Assembly: GCA_021307315.1 (NCBI GenBank)
Contig: JAJSPD010000012.1
Coordinates: 930,001-994,000 of the forward strand
Reading direction: 5' to 3'
DNA from: Bisporella sp. PMI_857
Lineage: Eukaryota > Ascomycota > Leotiomycetes > Helotiales > Helotiaceae
Length of the DNA stretch: 64,000 nucleotides
In this document: positions 1 to 9,849 of the stretch, piece after piece
Numbering within the stretch: position 1 is the stretch's first letter
Layout of the letters: each line of letters opens with the position of its first letter
Program-made: the position numbers and the translations under genes
Notes under the pieces: model-generated
What the model saw: only the letters and a program-made list of their open reading frames with translations
Told to the model about the DNA's origin: nothing
Databases searched by the model: none

Positions 1-281
1 TATATCCTCAATTCAATGTATCACCTTTCAACTGATGGGAAACTATAGAGATAAAGGCGCAAGGGGAGATGATCTTGCATTTGTTTCTTCTATAATTGCA
101 GAAAGCACAAAGCAGAGGGAGCAAACAGCAGATTTCCCAAAGTATGCAAGACCCCGCATGCCTTACGTCATTGAGAACCCTTAAGAAGGGAGAGAGCTAC
201 CCCTCAACATCTCCCTCTTTAATCAACAACACCACGATACGGAAAGCCGAAAACTCCAGAGTAAAATACCATACTAACATC
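1..281. other. upstream flank of first gene
   Basis: Leader and promoter DNA of the SRPBCC gene that starts at 282. An open frame beginning at 96 runs into that gene's first exon in the same frame, but the ATG at 282 is preferred because the domain homology starts there. I see no other element. Confidence 0.4.
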
Positions 282-888
282 ATGGCATCAAGAATCCCAA
301 CCGCATCTTCTGTCACCGAATCAGCCGTTATTGAGGCCAAATTTGGCGATGTCTGGCACCAGATCAAGCTTGAAAACTTCAGTAAGTGCAAACCGACAAT
401 TTCTGATTGGAATCATATGCCCTCTCCAAAGATCATGGAGCCTGATAGATACTACTTTTGAAGGCAACTTCTGGTCCAAACTCAAGTCCAGCGAGTTCGT
501 CAAGGGTGTCAGTCCCGACACCGACATCGTGAAGTGGACTTTCAAGGACGGTACCGTGTTGGAGGTCAAGCAGGAAGAGCATTCCGTGAGTACCCCCAAA
601 CCTTCATTTTCTTCTAATTTTCTGCTATACATATAACTGACTGGTAGATAGTCAATTGATCACTTCATCACCTACTCAGTTATCACGGCCCAGCCCCAAC
701 TCACCTATTCCTCCGTCGTGAGCACCATCCGCCTCTTTCCCATCACCTCCGGATCACAAGAGGGCCACACCTTTATCCAATGGTCGGGCAACTTCTCGAG
801 CGATGCGGATGCGGGCGTCATTGAGGATGCGAAGTTCAAGCGTAGAGAGGCATTGGCTGATCTTGCTAATGCCGTTGCGAAGAAGTGA
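282..888 (+). CDS. SRPBCC/Bet v 1-like (polyketide cyclase/START-fold) small protein
   Basis: Three exons (282-381, 449-585, 652-888) encode 157 residues; both introns have GT..AG ends and the reading phase is kept. The start MASRIPT is followed by the pattern of the fungal Bet v 1-like/SRPBCC family: AKFGDVWHQIKLENF near the N-terminus, NFWSKLKS in the middle, VSTIRLFPIT then FIQWSGNFSSDAD, and a C-terminal helix with REALADLANAVAKK. The length fits this family (about 150-160). Such proteins have a helix-grip fold with a hydrophobic pocket; no ligand or reaction can be assigned from sequence. No signal peptide or membrane segment is visible, so the product is probably cytosolic. The family assignment rests on pattern memory, and the splice model is well supported by continuous coding sense. 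Confidence 0.75.
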
Positions 889-2926
889 GCTGCTAGTTCT
901 ATTCATTTAACGACTTGTCCGCATTGTCTGTGTTTTAAAATAAAAAAATGGGGTGGGGAGTAGCATGGCGTTACGCAATTGCAATGCATTATGGAAACCT
1001 AAATTGAAGGAGGATTATTGGAATGACGACAATATATGATATATTCCTTATTCCATGTTCTGTCTAATACTTCTACCCCGTAATTACACTGGGCTCCTAT
1101 TACCAATTCTTGCTATATATGCGTCCAACCTCTCCCAATCCTTGAGCTATATTATCTTCATCACAACCTTTATGCAGTTGTAAGGGACGCTTGACAGAAC
1201 ATGTGCCAGTGCGTTCCATGTTCCGGCATTCTGTAATATAGCTGAAACCGTGTGGGCATCTTACTACCTTCTCAAGGTGGTTGGCATAGGAAGTATGGAA
1301 TTTCTTTCCGAGGAAATTGTATCTGCACATGTTCTGTTCGTTGGTTGTTCGGCGCTTGTTGCAAAATATTCTGATTGAATTTACTCGTGGTAAGGAGTTG
1401 AGCAGAGGCTATATACGACACGGAGCTGATCTGGCCACTACTGAGCGAAGACATTCTGTTGGTTCGAGAAATTTGAACAATGGTCATGGAATGAGACACC
1501 AAACAAGACTGTAACGCAGTCTCATGAGCCTCACTGAAAGAATGACACCTGAAGAGAGCTGACGAAGGTGATCTCTTCGATCATTGACCCGTTTGTGGTC
1601 CGTGATTTGTTTCTAAAGATAACTCAAAATCAACACTTGCGGTCATGCTCTTTAGTATGTAAGTTACAAGGAGGGTAACAGTCTTCAAACCCATAATTAT
1701 TGATCTTCCATTTCGGTTGCGCTTCAAAGGGCAATTTTGACTATAGTTTCTTCACTACTTGATGTTTTAGATCCTTGTCCTGTCATCATCCCCTCTTAGT
1801 TTCGATGTGCTTTCAACCAGATCAGTCGGAAGGATCGCAGGTTGCCGAAGAAGCAATCTTTCCGAGCTCTCACTTAGCGGATAACACGCGTTTCCCCCCT
1901 GAACACGCGAGCTAATTCGCTACCCCCCGTCTTGAGCGTGGCTATGCAAACATTTGATATTGTCAGCAACCAGAACGAGAAGGACCGGGCTAATAGATTG
2001 CCTATTGAATTCAATGGAGGGCCTAGCGGTTGAAAGGAGTTCTTATCGTTCTACTTTTACTTTGTGCTTTGTCAATGCTGTGTTTCTGCTTAGAGTCGCA
2101 AGAAGTAAGGAGTGAAGAACTCTTTTCTCAATAGACAAATTACAGCTTAGGGGTCTCGAATACGCTAGCGTAGTACTAACCAGCGGATGAAAATTGGGAG
2201 AGCTTGGGAGTGAGATAGTTTCTGCTGTCAACTGGGAGAGGGAGAGAGAAAGAGAGAGCGACTTTTTGTTTAACAAGAATTGGGCTTTCTAATTCCTATT
2301 GCCCTATCGAATGCTAATGCTAGCTTATTTCACTAGTGCTAGCTTGAATAAGAGTCATGATACACGTGCGAGATAATCTAGCATTGTGCATCCGTATTTA
2401 TTATTCGTACAAAACTAAAACGTGCATAGTCCTTTACATGTGTCCGCTCCAACCATAAAGAAACGACAATAAGTCCACTCGAGAACTCCGTGATTATGTC
2501 CACAAAGCCGCCCTAACTATTGCCTCTAAAGAGAGCCGTTCATGTAGACTTAGCCAGTGCTGATAGAGTAGTGCTATAGCTGGTGTAGAGCTATGTTGGA
2601 AAGACATTATATACATGAGGTTTCTTAAGTCGACTTAGAGGACTGTAGGCGTAAGATGAATGTTGATGCTTGGTCGAGACTTGAAGCTGAAGAAGAGTAA
2701 GGCAGCCTGATATACCAAAGCTGGACCGCCAGACAACGGTGTAGAAGTCTCCTCCTCCTTGCAAGTATTCTATCCAACGACGGCCCGAGTTCTCTTCAAG
2801 CTTGGTTCTTTGGTTGGCCCTCAACGCACTACAAACGGCTACTCGCTGTTAGTTGCTACAACGATGAACTGGATGTTCAACTTCAAGACTCGCTCACCTC
2901 TTTGCCCATCTCTAGAATACCTCACC
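889..2926. other. gene-poor interval
   Basis: About 2 kb with only short, compositionally poor open frames on both strands. A GAGAGA-type purine stretch lies near 2230-2260. I see no tRNA, transposon ends or convincing exon here. Confidence 0.4.
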
Positions 2927-3079
2927 CTAACCAGCCATCGTCCTACCATTTTTGCCTCTCGAAATGTTTATCATAGCCGCAACGCCGACAGCAAACAAGG
3001 CGAGCACGATGACTCCCAGAATCACAGGTAGCGTAAAGGCATCCGAGAAAGCGCCTCGCTTTGCTAGGCCGGAAGGCAT
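2927..3079 (-). CDS. possible 50-residue single-pass membrane protein
   Basis: A short reading frame starts at an ATG at 3079 with A at -3 and ends with TAG at 2927-2929. The protein has a polar start (MPSGLAKRGAFSDAF), one strongly hydrophobic segment of about 20 residues (LPVILGVIVLAVFAVGVAAM), and a basic tail (SRGKNGR). This is the layout of a tail- or signal-anchored proteolipid. A TATA-like box on the same strand lies at 3192-3197, about 115 bp upstream. I do not recognise the family. The frame could be chance, or the first exon of a spliced gene, since GTAGGA occurs near the end. Confidence 0.4.
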   Translation of the reverse strand: MPSGLAKRGAFSDAFTLPVILGVIVLALFAVGVAAMINISRGKNGRTMAG

Positions 3080-3191
3080 GATGATCGAAAGAGCGTATCT
3101 CGAAAGGCTATAGTAGAATCAGGTAGAGCGAATGCACAAGGAGGGGGAAAAAAGCAGACTTCTCCAAAACTGTACATGCTGGGTAAGGCTC

Positions 3192-3197
3192 TTTATA
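3192..3197 (-). promoter_or_regulatory. TATA-like box upstream of the 50-residue ORF
   Basis: The plus strand reads TTTATA, giving TATAAA on the minus strand, about 115 bp before the ATG at 3079. Distance and orientation fit a core promoter; function is inferred. Confidence 0.3.
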
Positions 3198-3345
3198 TCC
3201 CTCCCATCGCCCATCATACCCCCTCGACCAACGTTCCCTAACCATCCTAACGAAACATAAAGGGCCTCCCACCCATCATAACCCGCATGCTCCCCGTCCA
3301 AAAATAGCATCAATAACCCACGTACATGTCCCCTATGCCCCCCAA

Positions 3346-3374
3346 TCCCTCTCTCCCTCTCTCTCTCTCTCTCC
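3346..3374. repeat. CT-rich microsatellite
   Basis: A pyrimidine stretch ending in about eight CT units. On the complementary strand it gives a meaningless Arg-Glu repeat frame. Confidence 0.9.
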
Positions 3375-3521
3375 AACAAATAACCACCCTATCCCTCGAA
3401 ACCACGCCGGGAACCAGGGCTCATGGGCGGTACAGCACCCGGAAAAAACACCCCATCAATTTCCTCAATACGAGACCAGGCGTCCGCACAAGGCAGCACA
3501 TAAGGCAGCGCGCATCAGCAA

Positions 3522-3536
3522 CCCCCCCCCCCCCCC
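3522..3536. repeat. poly-C run (15 C)
   Basis: Fifteen consecutive C followed by four T. It is a homopolymer likely to vary in length between isolates or to be mis-sized by sequencing. Confidence 0.9.
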
Positions 3537-3998
3537 TTTTTCCCCTTCTCGCCTAATACGGCACGGCGCACGAGCTCGGATCTTCGGTTTGACGGGTTGA
3601 CCAATGGGAAGGCTGGGGATAGAGAGGGATCCTATTGGTCGGCGGGAAGGGGTGCAATGGGGGATGGGGGAACGCGGTGTCGGTACGAGGACTTTACGAT
3701 TGCGACGGGTCATGTTCGGATTTGTTTGGCGAGGAGGGCTTTGTTTGGAAAGTGCCTCGTGCTGTAGTTGATTTACGTAGATGGGGCTGAGAGGGCTGGT
3801 GGTGTAGATCATGGGTTTGTATTGGTCTATGGTTATGCGTCCGGGTTTTAATGCGAAGAAGGTGGGTTATGCTTTGAGGGTTGTGTGATGAGCGATTGGG
3901 CTGTTCGTTTGGGAATGGGGATTCGTTCCGGATAAACGATAGCGATGGTTTCGAGATGCGGAAATTATAATGGCCGTCATCATGTAGCTCGCCTTAGG

Positions 3999-4021
3999 GA
4001 GGCTGAGCGAGGCTGAGCGAG
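3999..4021. repeat. short direct tandem repeat
   Basis: Two adjacent copies of an 11-base GAGGCTGAGCG unit plus a partial third. Confidence 0.8.
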
Positions 4022-4375
4022 GATTATCGTTCCTTATGGCACGCTGCTTGCGACGAAGTCTCGACGGCAATGAAAGTGTGGGATATATGATTCGGCTGCA
4101 GACTTTCACCGAAATGGAGCACACTTGTGCCGAAGTTCAGTTGTTTTGAGAACATGATTAAACCTGAAATGGTCACATATCTGATTTCATCTGACTATAT
4201 ACTGTGTCATGACTTTCATCCTGGTATCATCCATCCCTATGCCAATAAGCGTCTAATCCAACGGAGGCCCTATGCAAAACGCCGTATCTGTGCAGTCTGC
4301 CCTAATATAAACGCCTCGGTGCTTATGTATAATTACAATGATTTAGCCTACAAAAGAGAATGATAAAAGAATGCC

Positions 4376-6823
4376 CTACTTGGGGATGGTGGTGAATGAA
4401 GCGTTTGGTATTGATAGCTTTCTATGCTTCGCTTCTGGACTGGGGGGCATCGAGAGGCTCTGCCAATTAGGCAGCCGCTTGCCGTCGATTTTGGAAGTTA
4501 TGGGAATAGCCGGAATTTTTGTTCGTGTAGATGCGGGTGAGGTGGCGAGTACATGATCGGTTGGTGATGTGATGGGCTGGCTTGAGGAAAAGAAATCAAT
4601 GACAGCTTCCTCCTTACCACTCAGGTGAACAGCGATATACCGTCTTTGACTAGGGGTGATGGTATCACTCGCATCAGGCGTACTGTCATCGGTGAGAGAA
4701 TCGACATCCGCGTCTGAGCTTTGCACAGAGTAGGCTGTCTCACCAGCGGATGAATCAGGGAGAAAGTTATCGATAATCTTAGGGAAGGGAAATGCGAGGG
4801 GTTGAAAACTTCCATCAGGTCCTGGTGTCTGCGCAGGTGTCCTATGGAAGGGTGTTCCATGACTAGAACGAGGCGCCGGAAGAGGTGGTATGTATGGTCT
4901 CAAGAAACGGGTACTTGATGCTCTCGATGGCCCTATAGATGGCGGCCTCGAGACACTTTGCCTGCTGTTATGAACATTTTCATCATCTTCTTCGTTGTCC
5001 GAGGACTGCCCAGCAGCGACAGCAGTATCGCTATCCCGCCCTGCCCGTCCAAGTCTCCTGGTATTACCTCGAACACTGCCTGTCGTCATTCGACGTAGGT
5101 CAACTTGACTTGGGCTAAAAACCACCCGAGCGCGTAGTTTTTGAACTGCGGCATCTAGCTCCAGCTCGACGGCACATCGATTCCGTATCCTGCTCAATTT
5201 TGGCCAAGTAGCCCGTTCACCAGAAAGGCATGTCGATACCATAAATTCAGATGTTGGGTTCTTCAGCATCCTTGGAAAATCCTTGTAATTGATCTCTGGT
5301 AGTATCGTAATGTCACCAGAGTATTTCTGGCTCAATACGGACCGAGCTTTCGTTACCAGATTTGGGAAGATTCCAAGTTCAGCAAGCATGTGCATCCGAT
5401 GCAAAGCCTCATGCCTGGCAAGATGCGCAAGAGTTTGGACCCAACCCGGTCCGGAATCTCCTTGAGCCTCTTTGACAATCGCCTTCTCGTCCTTTGTCAA
5501 GAATGGTACAACATGGGGATTAACTTGGGACACAATAAAGTGGTTGACATTAAACATTTCGGCCAAACGAGTCATTGGAAGGTCATTGTCAACACTTCCA
5601 TCTATCCAATGCTGTGGCGTCGGATTCCAGGATGAACTCTCTCCCGTGATCGGATTTTTCACCAGAAGTTCGGCCGCCGTGAAAAGGAACGGCACGGAGC
5701 ATGAAGCTGCCACTGCAGACCAAATCATTACATTTGGCGCAGTTACATAGTTGAGTAGCCTTGGAAGTTCGTAGACCGATGCGGAAGAGACGCAAATATT
5801 GAGGATCCGCCGCGTCCTATTGTAGGCTTCCTGAAAAGTGATGTCTCCAAGAAGGTCCCTCATCACTCTTTTGAGATGCTTAATATCGATCCAGACGCCT
5901 TGCGTCAATAATCGTCGTACTCGCTCCAATACGCTTTCCTCGTTATCAGACTCCTCGAAGACGGCTAAGTCACCATAAGGAAATTCCTCAAGCACTGCGG
6001 GTATCTCCTCGTCTGTCCTGGTGCACAAGACGGCACAGACAATGCTACCTGCGGAGGCGCCTGATATAATCCTGGGTAATAGTTTTGCCTCGAACAATGC
6101 TTTCAGGACTCCCACATGATTCATTCCGAATGTAGCACCTCCACTAAGAAGCAAAGCACTTCTCCCAAAAGCTTGTCTGGCATAGACTACTTGCTCCATT
6201 ATATCCTTCGGTCCCATTCCATCCGGCATAGCATGTTTGCTTGTCTGCACCAACGCTCTGATTGTATCCACTGTTGAGTCAATGTACCTTTCAATCAGAT
6301 CCTTTGTGCCAATGTGAGTGTGTTTGTAGAGTTGGATATTGTCCATCCCAGCCAGATCTCTGGAAAGCGCGGTCCGCACCAGAGACAGCATCCTCTTGAC
6401 ATCACAGTTGATACGAGCCTCATCCAGCTGTTTCAGGCGCGATTGTAGTAATTCGACATTATATTCAAGCGAATCGAGGTCATACTTCCAGGACTCGTTG
6501 CCCTCGAGGATGTCCAGCTCCTTCGCGGCATCTGCCCACTGTTTCAGATTTCCCGCATTCTTCATCCGCAGGGACAAAATTTGTCGATTCTCATCCTTTC
6601 TTGCCTTAGCTGCCCGTTCTTCCTCGGTCATCCCATCGCGTAGTTGCAAGACTGTGTTGTTCAATAGGTTCGCAGCACTCAGCAGCCCCCAACCCCGAGC
6701 CGCCGAGGAGCGCCGGCGCTTGATAATCTCATTGATATTCTTCGAGAGCACCGGCGCTGCAGTCGAGGCTCCATCATCGGCGCAACCGAGAAGGAGAGCG
6801 GGAGTCTTCTGAAGCAGCACCAT
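4376..6823 (-). CDS. patatin-type triacylglycerol lipase/phospholipase (Tgl3/4/5 family)
   Basis: An uninterrupted frame of 815 residues from the ATG at 6823, which has A at -3. Residues about 90-190 match the DUF3336 region that precedes the patatin domain in yeast Tgl3/4/5 (NLKQWADAAKELD onward). The patatin domain follows, with a glycine-rich oxyanion loop (SGGATFGMNHVG, near 228), the nucleophile elbow GASAG with Ser257, and the dyad aspartate in DGSVDNDLP (Asp408). Patatin enzymes use this Ser-Asp dyad. Family members mobilise triacylglycerol on lipid droplets. The C-terminal 250 residues are low-complexity, rich in Ser, Pro and acidic stretches, and probably regulatory. The frame stays open upstream to an ATG at 7096, adding 91 residues without domain character. 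The start at 6823 is preferred but not proven. Confidence 0.9.
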   Translation of the reverse strand: MVLLQKTPALLLGCADDGASTAAPVLSKNINEIIKRRRSSAARGWGLLSAANLLNNTVLQLRDGMTEEERAAKARKDENRQILSLRMKNAGNLKQWADAAKELDILEGNESWKYDLDSLEYNVELLQSRLKQLDEARINCDVKRMLSLVRTALSRDLAGMDNIQLYKHTHIGTKDLIERYIDSTVDTIRALVQTSKHAMPDGMGPKDIMEQVVYARQAFGRSALLLSGGATFGMNHVGVLKALFEAKLLPRIISGASAGSIVCAVLCTRTDEEIPAVLEEFPYGDLAVFEESDNEESVLERVRRLLTQGVWIDIKHLKRVMRDLLGDITFQEAYNRTRRILNICVSSASVYELPRLLNYVTAPNVMIWSAVAASCSVPFLFTAAELLVKNPITGESSSWNPTPQHWIDGSVDNDLPMTRLAEMFNVNHFIVSQVNPHVVPFLTKDEKAIVKEAQGDSGPGWVQTLAHLARHEALHRMHMLAELGIFPNLVTKARSVLSQKYSGDITILPEINYKDFPRMLKNPTSEFMVSTCLSGERATWPKLSRIRNRCAVELELDAAVQKLRARVVFSPSQVDLRRMTTGSVRGNTRRLGRAGRDSDTAVAAGQSSDNEEDDENVHNSRQSVSRPPSIGPSRASSTRFLRPYIPPLPAPRSSHGTPFHRTPAQTPGPDGSFQPLAFPFPKIIDNFLPDSSAGETAYSVQSSDADVDSLTDDSTPDASDTITPSQRRYIAVHLSGKEEAVIDFFSSSQPITSPTDHVLATSPASTRTKIPAIPITSKIDGKRLPNWQSLSMPPSPEAKHRKLSIPNASFTTIPK

Positions 6824-8364
6824 CGTCTCGGTGACGTAAAGCCATGAACCTAAACCACAGTTGACAGATCTGTGAACAACCCAAACCTCACTTCCTTTTT
6901 TTTTAAAGCCTACCGGCAGGACCAAGCAAGAATTTGAACATGATGGCGTGGAGCAGGAGTATATAGAGAGATCATAGAAAGTAGCGGTGGACCTGAATAG
7001 CTGACGGTCACGATTTACAGGCACATTATGGGGACGGTGGCCGGGGGGGAAAAACGACCGAAAGTGCAATTTGGTGGGGTCACACGACCTGAACACGATG
7101 GAGTCATCAAATCAGCACTTGAGTCCCGCACTTACTTGATTCACTCACACACACACACACACATAGTCATGCCTTGTCAGGTTTTGGTGTGGATTATTTT
7201 CTTTACCGCAGCTGATGGATGATGAGGATAGGTTTTTTTTTTTTGGAGGAGCTGGACGTGGCATGTTGGGGGTGTGGTGTTTCTCTGTGCCCAACGAGAC
7301 AGCTGCATTCATCTATTTTATAGGGGATTGGATAAAGTAAGGTTATGCAGTGGAACATCATCCTGCAGCAGGGCGACCTGCCCTGACTCGGACCAGAACC
7401 CGCAACCGAAACGTGGGGTTTGTCCTCTTTCAGGTACTCCGATTTCACAGTGACTGGATTTGGTACAGTAGGCAGTTCTAGTATGATGCGGTAATGCTTG
7501 ATATACTACCCTGAAGGAGCCTACTTCCGGCCTTTATGGGGTCCCCTCCCTTAAGGACACCGGTACTTATTTAAGGTGTTCATGTGCTTACTCAGCTGAT
7601 GTACCTTGCTTCGATTTCGATCGAGGACCTACCCAGGATAATAATAATCAATAATAATTATCTCATCGTCGCTGGACATGTGTTACTGTATGTTTGAACC
7701 AAGACAGTGTTTCGTGCTGATCCGCCTCTTGCATTCCAATAAGCGCACGGTGAGAGTCATCCCCTCATGCTCAACACAAGTGTACCACGAGGCCAATAAT
7801 GAAATAAGACCGAATGGCTTGTTGTGTGTGGATCTGCGACATGACCAATGTTCCGACCTGGTTGTGCGAGACTGAGCATGAGATGGTTTATATGTGTAAC
7901 CGGAGGTTAATGAGATGGTGTTGGTATGTACGAGCTGCACATCTTGGCGTCAGTGACAACATGTGACAGAGGTGTGGCATCTCGTACCTCAAATCACGGG
8001 GTGAAAAGCTCACGAGCTAGTCGAGGTACAGTAGTGGACTATCAAATAATGCTCATCTAGCTTAGCTTACCGCATGTAACTTTGTAGACTCTGATTTTGA
8101 GCATTCCTCACTCCATTCATACCAGGGGGGATCACCTTGCTCATACACACACAAAGAAAACGGAATCGCATCCAAGGTGCAAATAACATATATTCTATCC
8201 ATTCGTAACAAGCAAAAAAGGGGTATCACGCTTAGTTACGTTCAAACGCCGAGTTCCTCTTTCTGAGGCTTAGATGCGTCCGACGCCGAGTTCGTAAATG
8301 CTCCAATCCAAATTCAACGCAAAACAAACGCTTCTCCCGTCTAAGAATCTTTCCTCCCGGCGCA
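6824..8364. other. intergenic region between lipase promoter and xanA 3' end
   Basis: The first part is the lipase promoter, with the CA repeat at 7146-7163. Beyond 7450 only short unrelated frames occur. No RNA gene or transposon was recognised. Confidence 0.4.
7146..7163. repeat. CA dinucleotide microsatellite
   Basis: Nine CA units in the upstream region of the lipase gene. Confidence 0.9.
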
Positions 8365-9492
8365 CTAATAGAGCTTGCCATCTGGCCCCGTAACGCCTTC
8401 GGAGCTTGCCATGTTGCACTGTCTGAATAAACGCTTCTCTTCCGGTGTAAAGGCTCCCACAACGGTGTGCAGAACACCCTGATTGTTGAACAGGACCAAG
8501 TCGCCCTCAACCCAATCATGAGGATACACGAATTGCGGCGCGATTCCAGGTCGCTGAAGCCGATGGACCACTTCTCGAACCTCCTTCAAATCCGTCATCA
8601 CCTCGCCATTCGGTAGATGAATGGCTCGGACAGCGCTGGGGTGGATGATAACTGCCAAGTTGCCCGTGACTGGATTCTTCCAGCACATGGGAAGGATCTT
8701 GATGTCTTTCTCGTTGACAGGAGGCAATTCAGAAAGGGGCAGTTCGAGACCATCCGAGACCATGCCCAGGCCGTCTGAGCGAGACTGGGCTGGGGACATC
8801 CAGATGTATGGATGAGGCGCATACTCAACTTTAGCATTGCGGACGAATTCCTTGTCTTCTTCGCTCAACAAATTGTACATGTTTTGTCCAGAAACAAAAG
8901 CTGTTGTTCCCAGAGGTACATCGAGCTCATCTCCGGTTCCGTCATCGTATCGTAGTGTTTGGCGTCTGCCCTGAGGGACCTTGACGGCCATGAGCGACGT
9001 AACCTTGGGTGGGTTGAGTGCATACAATGCTGCATCAATATGCCAGCGGAAGAACCTTGTGCTCGACAAGTCGTCCTCCTCTGGAATAGCAGTCTTGTGA
9101 AATTTCCTGTGGTGCGGGTGCTTGAGGGTAATGTTCTTCAGCCCCTCATATTCTTCATAGTAGCCATTCCCAATAACTTGAACCTGGGGTTGATGCGGAA
9201 TTGTCTTCAGATCAGGGTGCAGCACGGATCGCTTCGCATCGAGGGTCTTTCCATGGCCATAGTTTTCTGAAGCAGGGTCAAATCTGCGAGTCAGCTCAAA
9301 TTGAGCCTTAGGTGAAAGACCATTTTGATTCTTGAGGACTACCACATGATGATAGTACAAAGCATTTCGGATCGTATCGAAGTCTTCGTCGCTGAGAGTT
9401 TCGAGGTTGACGTTATCGATCTCAACCCCAAAGTCTACCGCCGAAGTGGAGGGGACGGGGATGGGCCGGACGTCTAGAATTTTGACTGTCAT
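8365..9492 (-). CDS. xanA: alpha-ketoglutarate-dependent xanthine dioxygenase (TauD/TfdA fold)
   Basis: A single exon of 375 residues starting at MTVKILD. The sequence follows the fungal XanA type closely: a conserved LSPKAQFELTRRFDP block, YGHGKTLDAKRS, HPDLKTIPHQPQVQVIGNG, then the Fe(II)-binding HxD motif in FRWHIDAAL (His151, Asp153) and the distal histidine in GVLHTVVGAF (His342), followed by an Arg-containing segment (KRLFRQCN) expected to hold 2-oxoglutarate. XanA converts xanthine to uric acid with Fe(II), O2 and 2-oxoglutarate, a fungal alternative to the molybdenum xanthine dehydrogenase. No targeting signal is visible, so it is probably cytosolic. The frame extends 58 residues upstream without homology, and a TATATAA-like box near 9593-9599 falls inside that extension, so the inner ATG is preferred. 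A UaY-like site and GATA sites lie upstream. Confidence 0.93.
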   Translation of the reverse strand: MTVKILDVRPIPVPSTSAVDFGVEIDNVNLETLSDEDFDTIRNALYYHHVVVLKNQNGLSPKAQFELTRRFDPASENYGHGKTLDAKRSVLHPDLKTIPHQPQVQVIGNGYYEEYEGLKNITLKHPHHRKFHKTAIPEEDDLSSTRFFRWHIDAALYALNPPKVTSLMAVKVPQGRRQTLRYDDGTGDELDVPLGTTAFVSGQNMYNLLSEEDKEFVRNAKVEYAPHPYIWMSPAQSRSDGLGMVSDGLELPLSELPPVNEKDIKILPMCWKNPVTGNLAVIIHPSAVRAIHLPNGEVMTDLKEVREVVHRLQRPGIAPQFVYPHDWVEGDLVLFNNQGVLHTVVGAFTPEEKRLFRQCNMASSEGVTGPDGKLY

Positions 9493-9687
9493 TATGCTTT
9501 TCGTACGCTTCTCTTTGTGACAGAGGTAAATGACTGATTCTGGTGTGAAAGATAGGTATGAGCAGAAGTAGACTGTTGGCGGGGTCAGCAACTTATATAC
9601 ATCCGCCTCAAAGGCCGCCGGCCACCACCGCTGGCATCCTCCATCCACCGATCCATAGTGACCCACCGAAGTACGCTCTTAAGGCAA

Positions 9688-9693
9688 TTATCA
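9688..9693 (-). promoter_or_regulatory. GATA-factor site upstream of xanA
   Basis: The plus strand reads TTATCA (TGATAA on the minus strand), matching HGATAR, the AreA-type nitrogen-control consensus. It lies about 200 bp upstream of the xanA ATG. A second copy is at 9746-9751. The motif is short, so chance is possible. Confidence 0.4.
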
Positions 9694-9745
9694 TAGCCTA
9701 TGGTTTTGCTGTTGACCAACCATTTCTTTCGCTCCGGCCCATTCC

Positions 9746-9751
9746 TTATCA
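9746..9751 (-). promoter_or_regulatory. second GATA-factor site upstream of xanA
   Basis: Again TTATCA on the plus strand (TGATAA on minus), 16 bp from the UaY-like palindrome. Closely spaced GATA and UaY sites would fit nitrogen control of purine use. Confidence 0.4.
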
Positions 9752-9765
9752 AGATGTGGCAGGTG

Positions 9766-9779
9766 GCGGAACCGTCCGA
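9766..9779. promoter_or_regulatory. UaY-like binding palindrome (CGG-N6-CCG)
   Basis: The sequence is G-CGG-AACCGT-CCG-A. The purine-utilisation activator UaY of Aspergillus recognises TCGG-N6-CCGA, so this site matches at all positions except the first base. It lies about 275 bp upstream of the xanA start, which is where such a site would be expected. Binding is inferred from the motif and the gene it precedes. Confidence 0.6.
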
Positions 9780-9849
9780 GGCCCTCGATTATGTAAGCGG
9801 CCCAGTCAAAGGTTCAATTGACCGTCTCCGTGGAGGTAATTGTACTCGA

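Larger units (their letters stand above)
3080..4375. other. low-complexity intergenic region
   Basis: GC-skewed promoter-like DNA between the small membrane protein and the lipase gene's 3' end. It contains a CT tract, a 15-base C run and a short tandem repeat, listed separately. Open frames here are driven by these repeats and show no protein-like sequence. Confidence 0.4.

Noticed and set aside
3119..3379. Minus-strand frame starting with alternating Arg-Glu
   Set aside because: Created by the CT microsatellite; the remainder has no domain-like character.
6339..6812. 157-residue plus-strand frame inside the lipase gene
   Set aside because: Antisense shadow of the strongly conserved patatin-lipase coding sequence; Ser-rich composition reflects the complementary strand.
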